DNA of 64,000 nt from SURF-58 sp041305085 (GTDB taxonomy: Archaea > Nanobdellota > Nanobdellia > Woesearchaeales > UBA9642). Below, piece after piece: positions 34,497-42,907 of the stretch (the stretch's first letter is position 1; each line of letters starts with the position of its first letter). A program made the translations under genes and the position numbers. The stretch lies in the NCBI GenBank assembly GCA_041305085.1, contig JBFYMA010000022.1, positions 3,814-67,813 on the forward strand, written 5' to 3'. A model generated the notes under the pieces. That model saw only the letters and a program-made list of their open reading frames with translations, ran no database searches and had not been told where the DNA came from.

Positions 34497-35814
34497 AATA
34501 ATCATTGTTGTGTTGGCTCCTGCAAAAGGAATTGGTGGAGGAAACAGAAAATTCAAAATTTATTATGACAATTTTGATAAAAAATACTTTAACAAATATT
34601 ATGTTTTTCTTGACAAAAACCCCAGAGCTTTTAAAAAAAACAAAGACGGTACATTCAACATAGGACTTGAAAAGTTACAACAATTTTTGGACAAAAAAAA
34701 GGCAGATTTTTTTTTTAGTGGGGAAAAAATTCCTGAAAAATTTTATAACGAAATTAAAAAAAAGTGCTTTTCCATAATTAATGTAAATTTCACATATCTT
34801 TATTCTAAAGACTCTAAGGATATAAACATTATCATAAGCAAGACAGACTATTTAAAGATAAAGCTTATTAACAAAAAAATCCAGAACGCATATGTAGTAT
34901 ACAATCCCATAGATGTAAAAAAATGGGAATCTTTAAGAAATAATAGTCAAGGAAAGTATAAAAACTATTTTAAAAACAAAAAAATAAAATTAATTGTTGG
35001 TAGACTGGCCAGAGCAGAGCCCAGCAAATGGAATTATTTGATTATTAAAACACTTCTGCAAATGCAAAAAAGAAAGATATATGATTACGGATTTGTATTT
35101 GCAGGCATGACTGCATTATACAGAAAAACATTGCAGCTTTTCTTGGGAAGAAAAATGCTTGAAAACATCCTGTTTCTTCCCGAACTCAAAAAAGATGAAG
35201 ACTTATCCAATTTTTATAACTCTATAGATCTTTTTTGGCAAACGTCCTTAATTGGCGAAAGCTTTGGAAACGTTATTGCAGAAGCTTTTTACTTCAAGGT
35301 TCCAGTAATAACTGATTATAAAAGATTTGTGAGAAAAAATAAAAGAATAGACTTTTGGAGATATGATGCCCAGATAGAACTGGTGGATGATGGAAAAAAT
35401 GGAAAATACTGCAACTATCCACAAAAAGTTATACAATTTTTGCAAAATACAAACTCTAAAAAACTTAAAAAAATGGGGGAAAATGGACTAAAAAAAACAA
35501 GATCTAAATATGATGTCAGGGACACATGCAAAACTTTTGCAAAAATATGCTATGAATACCTGAGAAAAGCCAAAAAAATTCCCAAAGATCCAAAATTTGA
35601 AGCCATCAAAAAAAAGCCTTCAGAAAAAGAATTAGATGATTATGAAAAAGAGTATTTTAAGAGAATAAGTTATGCTGTAAAGATTAACAAAATAAAACAA
35701 AACGAAAAAAGGACTTACAAAATCCAGGAATGGTTCTGGAAAAAAATAGAGTTGTTATATGTTGTAGTAAGAAAAGTTTGCAAAAAGCTCAAAATAGAAT
35801 TGGAAAAGATGTAA
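34486..35814 (+). CDS. Glycosyltransferase, GT4-like
   Basis: 442 residues. The C-terminal Rossmann half has LIVGRLARAEPSKWNYLIIK (donor phosphate loop) and GESFGNVIAEAFYFKVPVIT, the E-x7-E motif of GT-B/GT4 retaining glycosyltransferases. The N-terminus begins IIIVVLAPAKGIGGGNRKFK, a glycine-rich acceptor-site start. A basic tail of about 90 residues (after residue 350) may bind the membrane. Very Lys-rich with long A runs. It starts inside the 2-epimerase gene and ends one base before asnB. Confidence 0.85.
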   Translation: MAVKIIIVVLAPAKGIGGGNRKFKIYYDNFDKKYFNKYYVFLDKNPRAFKKNKDGTFNIGLEKLQQFLDKKKADFFFSGEKIPEKFYNEIKKKCFSIINVNFTYLYSKDSKDINIIISKTDYLKIKLINKKIQNAYVVYNPIDVKKWESLRNNSQGKYKNYFKNKKIKLIVGRLARAEPSKWNYLIIKTLLQMQKRKIYDYGFVFAGMTALYRKTLQLFLGRKMLENILFLPELKKDEDLSNFYNSIDLFWQTSLIGESFGNVIAEAFYFKVPVITDYKRFVRKNKRIDFWRYDAQIELVDDGKNGKYCNYPQKVIQFLQNTNSKKLKKMGENGLKKTRSKYDVRDTCKTFAKICYEYLRKAKKIPKDPKFEAIKKKPSEKELDDYEKEYFKRISYAVKINKIKQNEKRTYKIQEWFWKKIELLYVVVRKVCKKLKIELEKM

Positions 35815-35815
35815 A

Positions 35816-37678
35816 ATGTGTGGAATTTCAGGAATGGTTTTAGGAAATGGACAGGTTTCAGAAGATGTTCTGGAAGAAAATAACAATATAATGAAGCACA
35901 GGGGTCCTGATGATTCAGGAATATGGATTTCTAAAGACAAAAAAACAGGATTTTCCCATTCAAGGCTTTCAATCGTAGATCTTGATAAGAGATCAAAACA
36001 ACCAATGATTTTTGAAAATGAAAAAATTGTCATCATTTTCAATGGAGAAATATATAACTATGTTGAGCTAAGAAAAAAACTTCAAAAAAAATACAAATTC
36101 AGAACAACATCTGACACAGAAGTTTTGGGTTATTTGTATATTGAAAAAGGAGTGAAGCTCTTAGACGAGATAGAGGGAATGTTTGCATTCGCAATTTATG
36201 AGAAAGAACAAAATAAGACTTTTATTGCAAGAGATTTTATAGGACAAAAACCACTCATCTACTGCCAAGATAAGGAAGGGTTTTTTTTTGGCTCAGAAAT
36301 ACCTGTCATTCTCAACAGCAACCCTAAACTTGACAAAAAAATTGATTATGGTTCTTTAGGTGTCTTTCTAACTCCAAATTTCAGCCACATACCTGCACCA
36401 TTCACTATCTTCAAAAATATCAAAAAGCTGGAGCCATCACATTACATAATAGTGAAACAAGGAAATATTATTGAAAAAAAGCAGTATTACAAACTTCAAA
36501 AGAAAAAATTAAAAAAAAGAAACGAAGCTGATTTTATTTGCAGAAAAGTTAACTGGATGAAGCCTCTGGACGTCAAATATGCCTCTTTCCTTTCGGGAGG
36601 TAATGATTCCTCACTTGTTTGCAGCTGTCTTGAAAAAGAAGCTGAAAAAAAAGTAGAGGTATATACGTTAAAGGTGGGAAATACTGATAAGGATTTTGAA
36701 AGAGCCAAATATGTTGCGAAAACACTGCATTTAAAACACAGCACAACAAATTTTAACTTTGAAAATTTTTTGAATAGTTTGGAAGACCAGATAAAAAACT
36801 TTGGCGAGCCTTATTACCACATCACTTCTGTTTATGCAGACTATATTCTGAATATGGTTGCAAAAAAATACAAAGTTTTGTTTTCAGGCGCGGGAGGGGA
36901 TGAAGTCTATTACGGGTATGACAACATCCAGTTTATTTTGATTGACTTTTTCCTTAAATCAAAAAAAATAATTCCAAATTTTTTGTTTAAAGTTTTTCTG
37001 CCAAAAAAATATTCCTTTTTGCACGATGCAAACCATCAAAATTTCAAAGAAAAGTATTACAGCCACTGCTTTAACAGAACAAAAAATATTTTTGATTCTC
37101 AAATTGTTTGTAAAAAAACAAAAGAATACCTGAAAAAAATAAGCTCACAAATATTTATTCTCACAGATGCAAAAAATTATTTGGATATATCATACATGGC
37201 AGGAATTTATATAGAAAACAGCCATTCACTCACAATACAAAGCGATCTTGTGGGGATGAAAAACTCTGTGGAGATAAGATGTCCTTTTTTGGAAAAAAAA
37301 GTTATAGAAAGCGGATACAGTCTTCCTTTGCACAAAAAGATAAGTATTTTCAGGATAAGGGAAGGAAAAGAAGTGATAAAAAAAGCGCTTCTTAAAACTT
37401 TTTCAAAAAAATTTGTTTACTCAAAAAAAATTGGTTTTGGAGTGGAGTTCAAAGGACAAAAAAAAATACTAGAGTTGCATACAAAAAAAATAAGTAAGTA
37501 CTTGAAAGATTTGGCAAAAAGAAAAGAGTTCAGCAACCTAGAAATAAGCAATATTCTTAAAAGAAAAAAAGAAAAAAAGTTTATACTTTTGATGAAGCTT
37601 TACTGCATCGAGACATGGTTTAAGGAATTTATCGACAAAAAAAATCATGATGTTAATTATTTTTTAGCACAAAAATGA
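35816..37678 (+). CDS. asnB: Asparagine synthase (glutamine-hydrolysing)
   Basis: 620 residues. The N-terminal glutaminase has the nucleophile Cys (MCGISGMVLGNGQ) and KHRGPDDSGIWIS, IIIFNGEIYNYVELR and TTSDTEVLGYLY. The synthetase domain has the PP-loop YASFLSGGNDSSLVCSCL and later LFSGAGGDEVYYGYDN. AsnB-like enzymes in polysaccharide clusters often amidate sugar acids rather than aspartate, so that role is possible here. Compared with neighbours, codon use is strongly biased to A. It ends the three-gene cassette. Confidence 0.93.
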   Translation: MCGISGMVLGNGQVSEDVLEENNNIMKHRGPDDSGIWISKDKKTGFSHSRLSIVDLDKRSKQPMIFENEKIVIIFNGEIYNYVELRKKLQKKYKFRTTSDTEVLGYLYIEKGVKLLDEIEGMFAFAIYEKEQNKTFIARDFIGQKPLIYCQDKEGFFFGSEIPVILNSNPKLDKKIDYGSLGVFLTPNFSHIPAPFTIFKNIKKLEPSHYIIVKQGNIIEKKQYYKLQKKKLKKRNEADFICRKVNWMKPLDVKYASFLSGGNDSSLVCSCLEKEAEKKVEVYTLKVGNTDKDFERAKYVAKTLHLKHSTTNFNFENFLNSLEDQIKNFGEPYYHITSVYADYILNMVAKKYKVLFSGAGGDEVYYGYDNIQFILIDFFLKSKKIIPNFLFKVFLPKKYSFLHDANHQNFKEKYYSHCFNRTKNIFDSQIVCKKTKEYLKKISSQIFILTDAKNYLDISYMAGIYIENSHSLTIQSDLVGMKNSVEIRCPFLEKKVIESGYSLPLHKKISIFRIREGKEVIKKALLKTFSKKFVYSKKIGFGVEFKGQKKILELHTKKISKYLKDLAKRKEFSNLEISNILKRKKEKKFILLMKLYCIETWFKEFIDKKNHDVNYFLAQK

Positions 37679-37757
37679 GCTGAGGTGTATAAACAGACCT
37701 TATTTTGGCAGCAATTTTTTCTATTGCACTTTTAAAGCTAACCCTTGGAAAATCAAA

Positions 37758-37878
37758 ATAACAAAAATGTGCCTGATGACTGAACAGCTCGCCCTACTCC
37801 CTGCCTAAATGCAAGGTATAGATCAATCAAAGATTGCTGGCATCACTCTGTGATATTCAACCCTGCGCAATTTTCAAT
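37758..37878. repeat. Dispersed intergenic repeat, copy 3
   Basis: Starts ATAACAAAAATGTGCCTGATG and ends GCGCAATTTTCAAT, same orientation as copy 2, so copies 2 and 3 flank the three-gene cassette as direct repeats. The core hairpin (CAATCAAAGATTG) is present. A partial second copy of the core (CTGGCATCCCTCTGGGA) follows at 37886. Confidence 0.75.
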
Positions 37879-38016
37879 AAATTTCTGGCATCCCTCTGGG
37901 ACATTCAGGATGGAGTAGGATGTTAAAATCAAAACAATACAATAGCAGGAGTATAAAATACAAATAGAAAATCGTGGCAAACATAACACCTGCATTTTTT
38001 TGCTGAACTGCTTTTT

Positions 38017-38151
38017 ATCAGAATGATTTTTGGCTGGCTGATGCCAGCATTGTGCTGAGCTGCGCTCAGAATACACCTGATTTTGTCAGGCTATGGCCTG
38101 CCATTGGAGGGTTTAGGCCGCGCAAAGCGCGGTTATTGTATTCATTCTGAT
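38017..38151. repeat. Second repeat family (135 bp), copy 1
   Basis: Bounded by ATCAGAATGAT (38017-38027) and its near-perfect reverse complement TTCATTCTGAT (38141-38151). Inside are hairpins around GCTGAGCTGCGCTCAG and CCGCGCAAAGCGCGG. Shares GGCTATxGCC...TAGGC and other blocks with 44069-44202, which is almost the same length. The rest of the gap 37879-38295 shows only AT-rich sequence and a TATATAAATA promoter at about 38264 for the lipoprotein gene. Confidence 0.65.
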
Positions 38152-38295
38152 CAATATTTTACAAGCCTGTAATTTTTATGATTCTTATGATTCTCATAAT
38201 TCTCATAATCTCCACAATTCTTAATTCGATGCCTGAATGCTCGCAAAATTTAACACACCAAAAATTATATAAATAAAGGAGATTCACTTTGTACT

Positions 38296-39435
38296 ATGAG
38301 GGGGGTTTGGTTCTTTGCGCTTATATTGATTCTTGTATTTGTATCTTCGTGCGTCCAGCAGTCCGAAACAGGAATAATCAAAAAGGGCGTTCAGAACGCT
38401 GTATCTTACAACAACACAAAAGACTGCCTTACCCAGAGTGGTGTGTGGAGAGATTTCTGCTATAAAGAGGTTGCCATAAATCAGGACAGTGCTGGTCTCT
38501 GCGAAAAGGCAGGCACAACAATGGATGCCTGCTATTACGGGATTGCAAAAAACAGGGTTGACGAATCTTTGTGCGCAAAAGCTGGTGGAGAGATGGACAA
38601 CTGCTATTATGATGTTGCAAAAGAAAAAGAGGATGAATCAATATGCAAAAATGCAGGACTAAGAAGGGATGTGTGTTTTGAAGACATTGCATTAATGAAA
38701 TCAGACGAAACAATCTGCGAAGACGCAGGCAGAAGAAGGGATGACTGTGTTGCAGGGATTGCCCAGAAAACAAATAATGACCTTTTGTGTGAGGATGCAG
38801 GCAAGAAAAAAGGCTTCTGCTATTTTATGCTTGCCCAGCAGAAAAAGGCAGAAAACCTGTGCATGAATGCAGAGGAGATGAAGGGCAACTGCTATTACAA
38901 GCTTGGAGTGCTGTTGGAGGATGCGCTGCTTTGCAACTCAACATACAGTGGAGCCTATTTCAATTTATGCTATAAGGAAGTTGCAGTTATTTTGAAAAAT
39001 GAAAAATTTTGCCAGAGCGCAGGCAACAAGTCAAATGAATGCTATTGGGAGACTGCAAAAGCAAAATCTGATGAAAGAATTTGTGAATCAATAGAGGATG
39101 ACCAAAAAAGCTCAGAGAGCTGCTTTTATGATTTGGGTGTTGCCAAAGAAAACATTTTAATATGCAACAGGGCAGGCTCTCAAAAGAATGCCTGCTATAT
39201 CAAGGTTGCATCCAGCACAAAAGATGCCAGCATCTGCGAGCAGACGGCCAGCAAGGATTCCTGCTATGTGGCTGTTGCCCAGTCAGTAAAGGATGAGTCT
39301 TTGTGCGATAATGCAGGCAGCAAAAAAGAAGAATGCTATTTTTCTCTTGCAAAAATAAAAAAACAGAGTGACCTGTGCGCATCTACAGGGGAGAGCCAGC
39401 AGGCCTGCATGAAGCTCTTTGAAGTTGTAGAATAG
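38296..39435 (+). CDS. Lipoprotein with 14 cysteine-pair helical repeats
   Basis: 379 residues. A signal peptide (WFFALILILVFVSSC) with a lipobox-like VSSC at about residue 19 suggests lipid anchoring outside the membrane. The rest is about 14 tandem repeats of roughly 24 residues, each with the pattern DESLCxxAGxxxxxCYYxVAKxK, i.e. two Cys about 11 apart inside a helical hairpin, which would be stapled by disulfides. The array resembles a rod or solenoid. Repeats 8 and 10 are longer by two or three residues. No named family is recognised. A ribosome site AAGGAGA is at 38276-38282. Confidence 0.85.
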   Translation: MRGVWFFALILILVFVSSCVQQSETGIIKKGVQNAVSYNNTKDCLTQSGVWRDFCYKEVAINQDSAGLCEKAGTTMDACYYGIAKNRVDESLCAKAGGEMDNCYYDVAKEKEDESICKNAGLRRDVCFEDIALMKSDETICEDAGRRRDDCVAGIAQKTNNDLLCEDAGKKKGFCYFMLAQQKKAENLCMNAEEMKGNCYYKLGVLLEDALLCNSTYSGAYFNLCYKEVAVILKNEKFCQSAGNKSNECYWETAKAKSDERICESIEDDQKSSESCFYDLGVAKENILICNRAGSQKNACYIKVASSTKDASICEQTASKDSCYVAVAQSVKDESLCDNAGSKKEECYFSLAKIKKQSDLCASTGESQQACMKLFEVVE

Positions 39436-39442
39436 GCAGATT

Positions 39443-40939
39443 TTAATTTTCTGATTTTGTCAAAACCTTCTTTCCAAGGCTTTCAAATTTTTCTCCGTCC
39501 AGGTATTCTCTTATCTTTGTTTTGAGATCCTCAACTTTTACTCTTATCTGGCTCTCTGTGTCCCTCTCCCTGAGGGTTACTGTATTGTCCTTCAATGAAT
39601 CAAAGTCTATTGTTATGCAAAGCGCAGTGCCTTTTTCAGCTTCCCTAAGATATCTTTTGCCAATGCTTGCTGACTCATCATAGCTACACACAAACTCTTT
39701 GTTGAGCTCTGCAAAAATATTTTGGCCCATTTCAGGAAGATTGTCTTTTTTTACAAGCGGAAGTATTGCAGCTGTTACAGGACTCATGCTAGGCTTGACC
39801 CTTAAGGCTGTTTTCCCCTCATTCTTTGTCTTTATGTCATAAAAATTATCCAGAAGGCAGAAAACAGGCCTGTCTGTTCCAAAAGCAATTTCCAGCACAT
39901 GTGGATGCTGCTTTTTGTTTTTATCATTAGGCACTTCAAAGCTTTTTCCTGAAAACTTTTCATGCTGTTTTAAGTCATAGTCAGTCCTGTCGTGGATGCC
40001 GCAACACTCAATCCATCCAAAGCTGTCAGTCTTTATCTCAAGGTCCCAGGCATCGTCTGCGTAAAAAGCCATTTCTTCTTTGCTGTGCTGCTTAAGCCTG
40101 ATGTTTTGCTCTTTGAAGCCCATCTCCCTGAACAAGCTGTATGCTATTGTAATTGTCCAGGCATATGCATAGTTTTTGAAAAGCTTTTTTTTCAGTGCGT
40201 CTTTTACAGAAATGTTTTCCTGCTTGTCCTTTTTGTTGCTGATGAGCGGAAGAACTGTTTTTTCTATTGTTGTAATATTGTAATCCTTTTTCTGCTCTGG
40301 AAAAATAAAAAGCTGGGCCTCTGCCTGGGTAAACTCTCTCATCCTTACTATGTGCTGCCTTGGGCTTATCTCGTTTCTGTAGGCCTTCCCAATCTGGAAT
40401 ACTCCAAAAGGAAGCTTTTTCCTGAAAAAATCGTAATACCTGATGAATGGAAGGTATGTGGTTGTGGCTGTTTCAGGTCTTAAAAATGCTTCTGTGTCTA
40501 TGCCAATAACTGTTTTGAGCATAAGGTTGTGCTTTTTTATTGTTTTTGGAAGCGTTGCCTGGCAGTTTGGGCACTTGAAATCATTATTCTTGAAAAATTC
40601 TGGATAATTAGAGATTTTTTTGCCTGGAAAAAGCTCGTTCACTATTGTTTCAATCTTGAATGAGGAATTGCACTTTCCGCACGTTGCAACATCATCTGTA
40701 AATCCTCCAAGATGGCCTGAAGCCTCCCATACCCTGCCAGGCATTATGGTTGGCAGCTCCACCTCCCAAAAATTGTGCTTTTGGAAGTGCCTTCTTATGT
40801 GCTCCTCTACCTTGTTTTTGAGCAGCTTTCCAAGAGGTGCATATGTGTAGAATCCTGACAGTCCGCCATATACTTCTGGAGAAGGCCCCCACACAAACCC
40901 TTTTTGCTGCAAAAAGCTTATCAGCTCTGATGCATTCAT
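39443..40939 (-). CDS. glyS: Glycyl-tRNA synthetase, archaeal/eukaryal type
   Basis: 498 residues, class II dimeric form. The N-terminus MNASELISFLQQKGFVWGPS is followed by VYGGLSGFYTYAPLGKLLKN and PTIMPGRVWEASGHLGGFTD. A zinc-binding insertion has CGKCNSSF and CPNC. Class II motifs: motif 2 YRNEISPRQHIVRMREFTQAE, with RPETATTTYLPF, and motif 3 near ALRVKPSMSPVTAAILPL. The anticodon-binding domain is C-terminal (SIGKRYLREAEKGTALCITI). It charges tRNA-Gly. Confidence 0.96.
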   Translation of the reverse strand: MNASELISFLQQKGFVWGPSPEVYGGLSGFYTYAPLGKLLKNKVEEHIRRHFQKHNFWEVELPTIMPGRVWEASGHLGGFTDDVATCGKCNSSFKIETIVNELFPGKKISNYPEFFKNNDFKCPNCQATLPKTIKKHNLMLKTVIGIDTEAFLRPETATTTYLPFIRYYDFFRKKLPFGVFQIGKAYRNEISPRQHIVRMREFTQAEAQLFIFPEQKKDYNITTIEKTVLPLISNKKDKQENISVKDALKKKLFKNYAYAWTITIAYSLFREMGFKEQNIRLKQHSKEEMAFYADDAWDLEIKTDSFGWIECCGIHDRTDYDLKQHEKFSGKSFEVPNDKNKKQHPHVLEIAFGTDRPVFCLLDNFYDIKTKNEGKTALRVKPSMSPVTAAILPLVKKDNLPEMGQNIFAELNKEFVCSYDESASIGKRYLREAEKGTALCITIDFDSLKDNTVTLRERDTESQIRVKVEDLKTKIREYLDGEKFESLGKKVLTKSEN

Positions 40940-40990
40940 GGAGTTATTGAAGAAACCAGAAGTTTAAATAATTGATGGTTTGGGGATATT

Positions 40991-41036
40991 ATTGAAAATT
41001 GCGCAGGGGTTTAATACCCCTACCTTCAGGTCGCGG
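40991..41036. repeat. Dispersed intergenic repeat, copy 4 (truncated)
   Basis: ATTGAAAATTGCGCAGGGGT and a following short hairpin (GGGGTTTAATACCCC) match the left part of the dispersed family; the right end is lost or diverged. It lies between the glyS start and the end of the gene at 41053. Confidence 0.55.
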
Positions 41037-41052
41037 GAGGAGGTTATTTGAA

Positions 41053-41394
41053 CTATTCCCTCTCCTCTTTTTTCTTTGGTCTGCTCTTTTTCTCAAAGTA
41101 CTCATTTACTATCTTCTCCATCTTTGGCTTAGCGTCTTTTCCAAGCTTGTAATAGATCTTTTCAGCCTCTCCGCCCCAGGAATAGTCTCCTTTTTCCTTT
41201 TCTATCCTGTCAACCAAGAATTCTCCTGTTGCAACGCCCTTTTTCAGATGGTAATAAATAACGCGAAGGGTTACTTTTGGAAAAATGTCCCTGTAAGCCT
41301 TGAATATCTCATAACCATGGGCACGCTTCATAAAATAGAGCAGTTCCACCATGTTCTGCCTTATGCCTGAGCCTATAGGTCTCCCCCTTGCCAT
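41053..41394 (-). CDS. PadR-like winged-helix protein
   Basis: 113 residues. MARGRPIGSGIRQNMVELLY, RAHGYEIFKAYRDIFPKVTL and RVIYYHLKKGVATGEFLV read as a PadR-type winged helix-turn-helix, with the wing around VDRIEKEKGDYSWGGEAEKI. The tail is strongly basic (KKSRPKKKEERE). Genes of this type are common in DPANN genomes; the target is unknown. A TTTATAAAT box at 41415-41425 is about 25-30 bp upstream of the ATG. Confidence 0.75.
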   Translation of the reverse strand: MARGRPIGSGIRQNMVELLYFMKRAHGYEIFKAYRDIFPKVTLRVIYYHLKKGVATGEFLVDRIEKEKGDYSWGGEAEKIYYKLGKDAKPKMEKIVNEYFEKKSRPKKKEERE

Positions 41395-41414
41395 GGCATT
41401 GAAAATAATTAATT

Positions 41415-41425
41415 TTATTTATAAA
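41415..41425 (-). promoter_or_regulatory. TATA box for the PadR-like gene
   Basis: Minus strand ATTTATAAATAA, ending 21 bp before the ATG at 41394; the message would have almost no leader. Confidence 0.4.
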
Positions 41426-41439
41426 TTTTGCTATGAGCA

Positions 41440-42789
41440 TCATTTTTTGTAGCAAAAAGTGCAGAAAGACCTTCCTAATCCAACTTTTTCTGCTATCTGA
41501 AGCACTTCATCCATAGAGGGGCGCACATAGAAGTCTGCTCCAAGGAGTTCTGCAATCTGCTTGTTATTTCTGCCTTTTCCTGCATAAAAACTTTTGTCTT
41601 CAAAATCCCTTCTTCTTGGGCAGTTTCCTATTATTTCAGGAGAGCCTGCAACAACTACAACTTTTTCTGCATACGTTCTTGCCTGGGAAGTGATCCATCT
41701 GAGTGTTGAGCCGCTCCTTACCATATCATCTATTAGGAATAGAGACTTAAGCTTTCTTCCAATGTTGCACACAGAATACTTTGCCCTGAAGTCCAGATCT
41801 GAAATATATTCAGGATCTTCTGGAAGGATTTTTGAGCCTCCGTAATGGGTTCTTGTGAAAAGAATAACTTCTTCATTATCTTGATTTTGCCTCAAAAAGA
41901 TTTTTACAAAACCATTCTTGTAATGTATCCCTGAGTTCGGGACAACTGCAACTGCTTTTGCAAGATGCCCGTATTTTTCAGCAATCATCATGCCTACTTC
42001 CTCCTTGAATCTGGCTATTTTCTGGTATGTAGGCATGGAGAAATAATCTATAGTGTGAAAGCAGAGCTCACTTTTTGTTTTTTCTGCAAAACGTTTTTTT
42101 TGCACCCCTTCTTTGCTTATATTGTAGAGCACTCCTGGCTCAACTTCTTCTGCTTCATAATCCTCTCCAATGTATGAGGAAAGAATCTGGAAGCAGTGCT
42201 TGTCTGTTGCAAGAACCGTTTTGCTGTTGTGCCTTGCAATGCTCAAAGGAATTGTGCCCTCAGGGCTTCTTGCTGCAAATATTTCATCGTCAACCATTAT
42301 TAATGCATTGTAAGACCCTTGAACTTGTTTTAATGCATCTATTATTTTTTGGCTTATTTCAGGCTTTTTGGATTTTACTATTAAAAACATCAAAAGCTCT
42401 TCATCAGTCCTGTCTGTGAAAAGAATTCTTTTTCTCTCAATCTTGCTGTAAATAGCTTCAGAATTTGCTATCTTGCCGTCAAGACAAATGCTTATGCTTT
42501 TTTCCTGATGCTTTGCAGAAATAGGAGGAACATTTTCTTTAGAATTGTTTAAATGGCTTGCAGAATACTGCGTGCTTCCAATTGCTATGTTGCCAATAAT
42601 CTGGTCCAAATTGTCTTTGAAAGCGCTTCTCGGGTTGTCAAATCCTTTTACAATATTGTGACCTTCCTTGTTGGATACTGCAATTCCGGACCCATCCTTA
42701 CCCAGATGCATAGAGTTGTGCAACATAAGATAAGCCAGTATTCCAGCCCTTTTTCCTCTTGGCTCCCAAACAGCTACCTGCCCCCCCAT
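41440..42789 (-). CDS. PurF-like protein lacking the glutaminase Cys
   Basis: 449 residues in the arrangement of amidophosphoribosyltransferase: N-terminal Ntn glutaminase-like domain (about 1-230) and phosphoribosyltransferase domain (about 240-430). PRPP-site motif SLFLIDDMVRSGSTLRWITS is intact. GKDGSGIAVSNKEGH corresponds to the HRGQESAGIA block. But the start reads MGGQVAVWEPR where PurF has MCG..., so the nucleophile Cys is missing. Four Cys likely equivalent to the iron-sulfur ligands of some PurF proteins remain (SELCFHT, GNCPRR, FCTFC). It may use ammonia, or have another role. The start sits on a run of seven G. Confidence 0.8.
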   Translation of the reverse strand: MGGQVAVWEPRGKRAGILAYLMLHNSMHLGKDGSGIAVSNKEGHNIVKGFDNPRSAFKDNLDQIIGNIAIGSTQYSASHLNNSKENVPPISAKHQEKSISICLDGKIANSEAIYSKIERKRILFTDRTDEELLMFLIVKSKKPEISQKIIDALKQVQGSYNALIMVDDEIFAARSPEGTIPLSIARHNSKTVLATDKHCFQILSSYIGEDYEAEEVEPGVLYNISKEGVQKKRFAEKTKSELCFHTIDYFSMPTYQKIARFKEEVGMMIAEKYGHLAKAVAVVPNSGIHYKNGFVKIFLRQNQDNEEVILFTRTHYGGSKILPEDPEYISDLDFRAKYSVCNIGRKLKSLFLIDDMVRSGSTLRWITSQARTYAEKVVVVAGSPEIIGNCPRRRDFEDKSFYAGKGRNNKQIAELLGADFYVRPSMDEVLQIAEKVGLGRSFCTFCYKK

Positions 42790-42907
42790 GTTTTGCGAAA
42801 ATATTTTTGTTAATATAAACTTTTGTATATGGGATAAAATTATTGGTTTGCGGATAACATTTACTATTCCAGTAACTTTTTAAACCAAAAAAAAGATCGA
42901 TGAAATC

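Noticed and set aside
40999..41370. A 123-codon plus-strand frame opposite the PadR-like gene.
   Set aside because: Antisense to a recognisable winged-helix gene; hydrophobic composition is an artefact.
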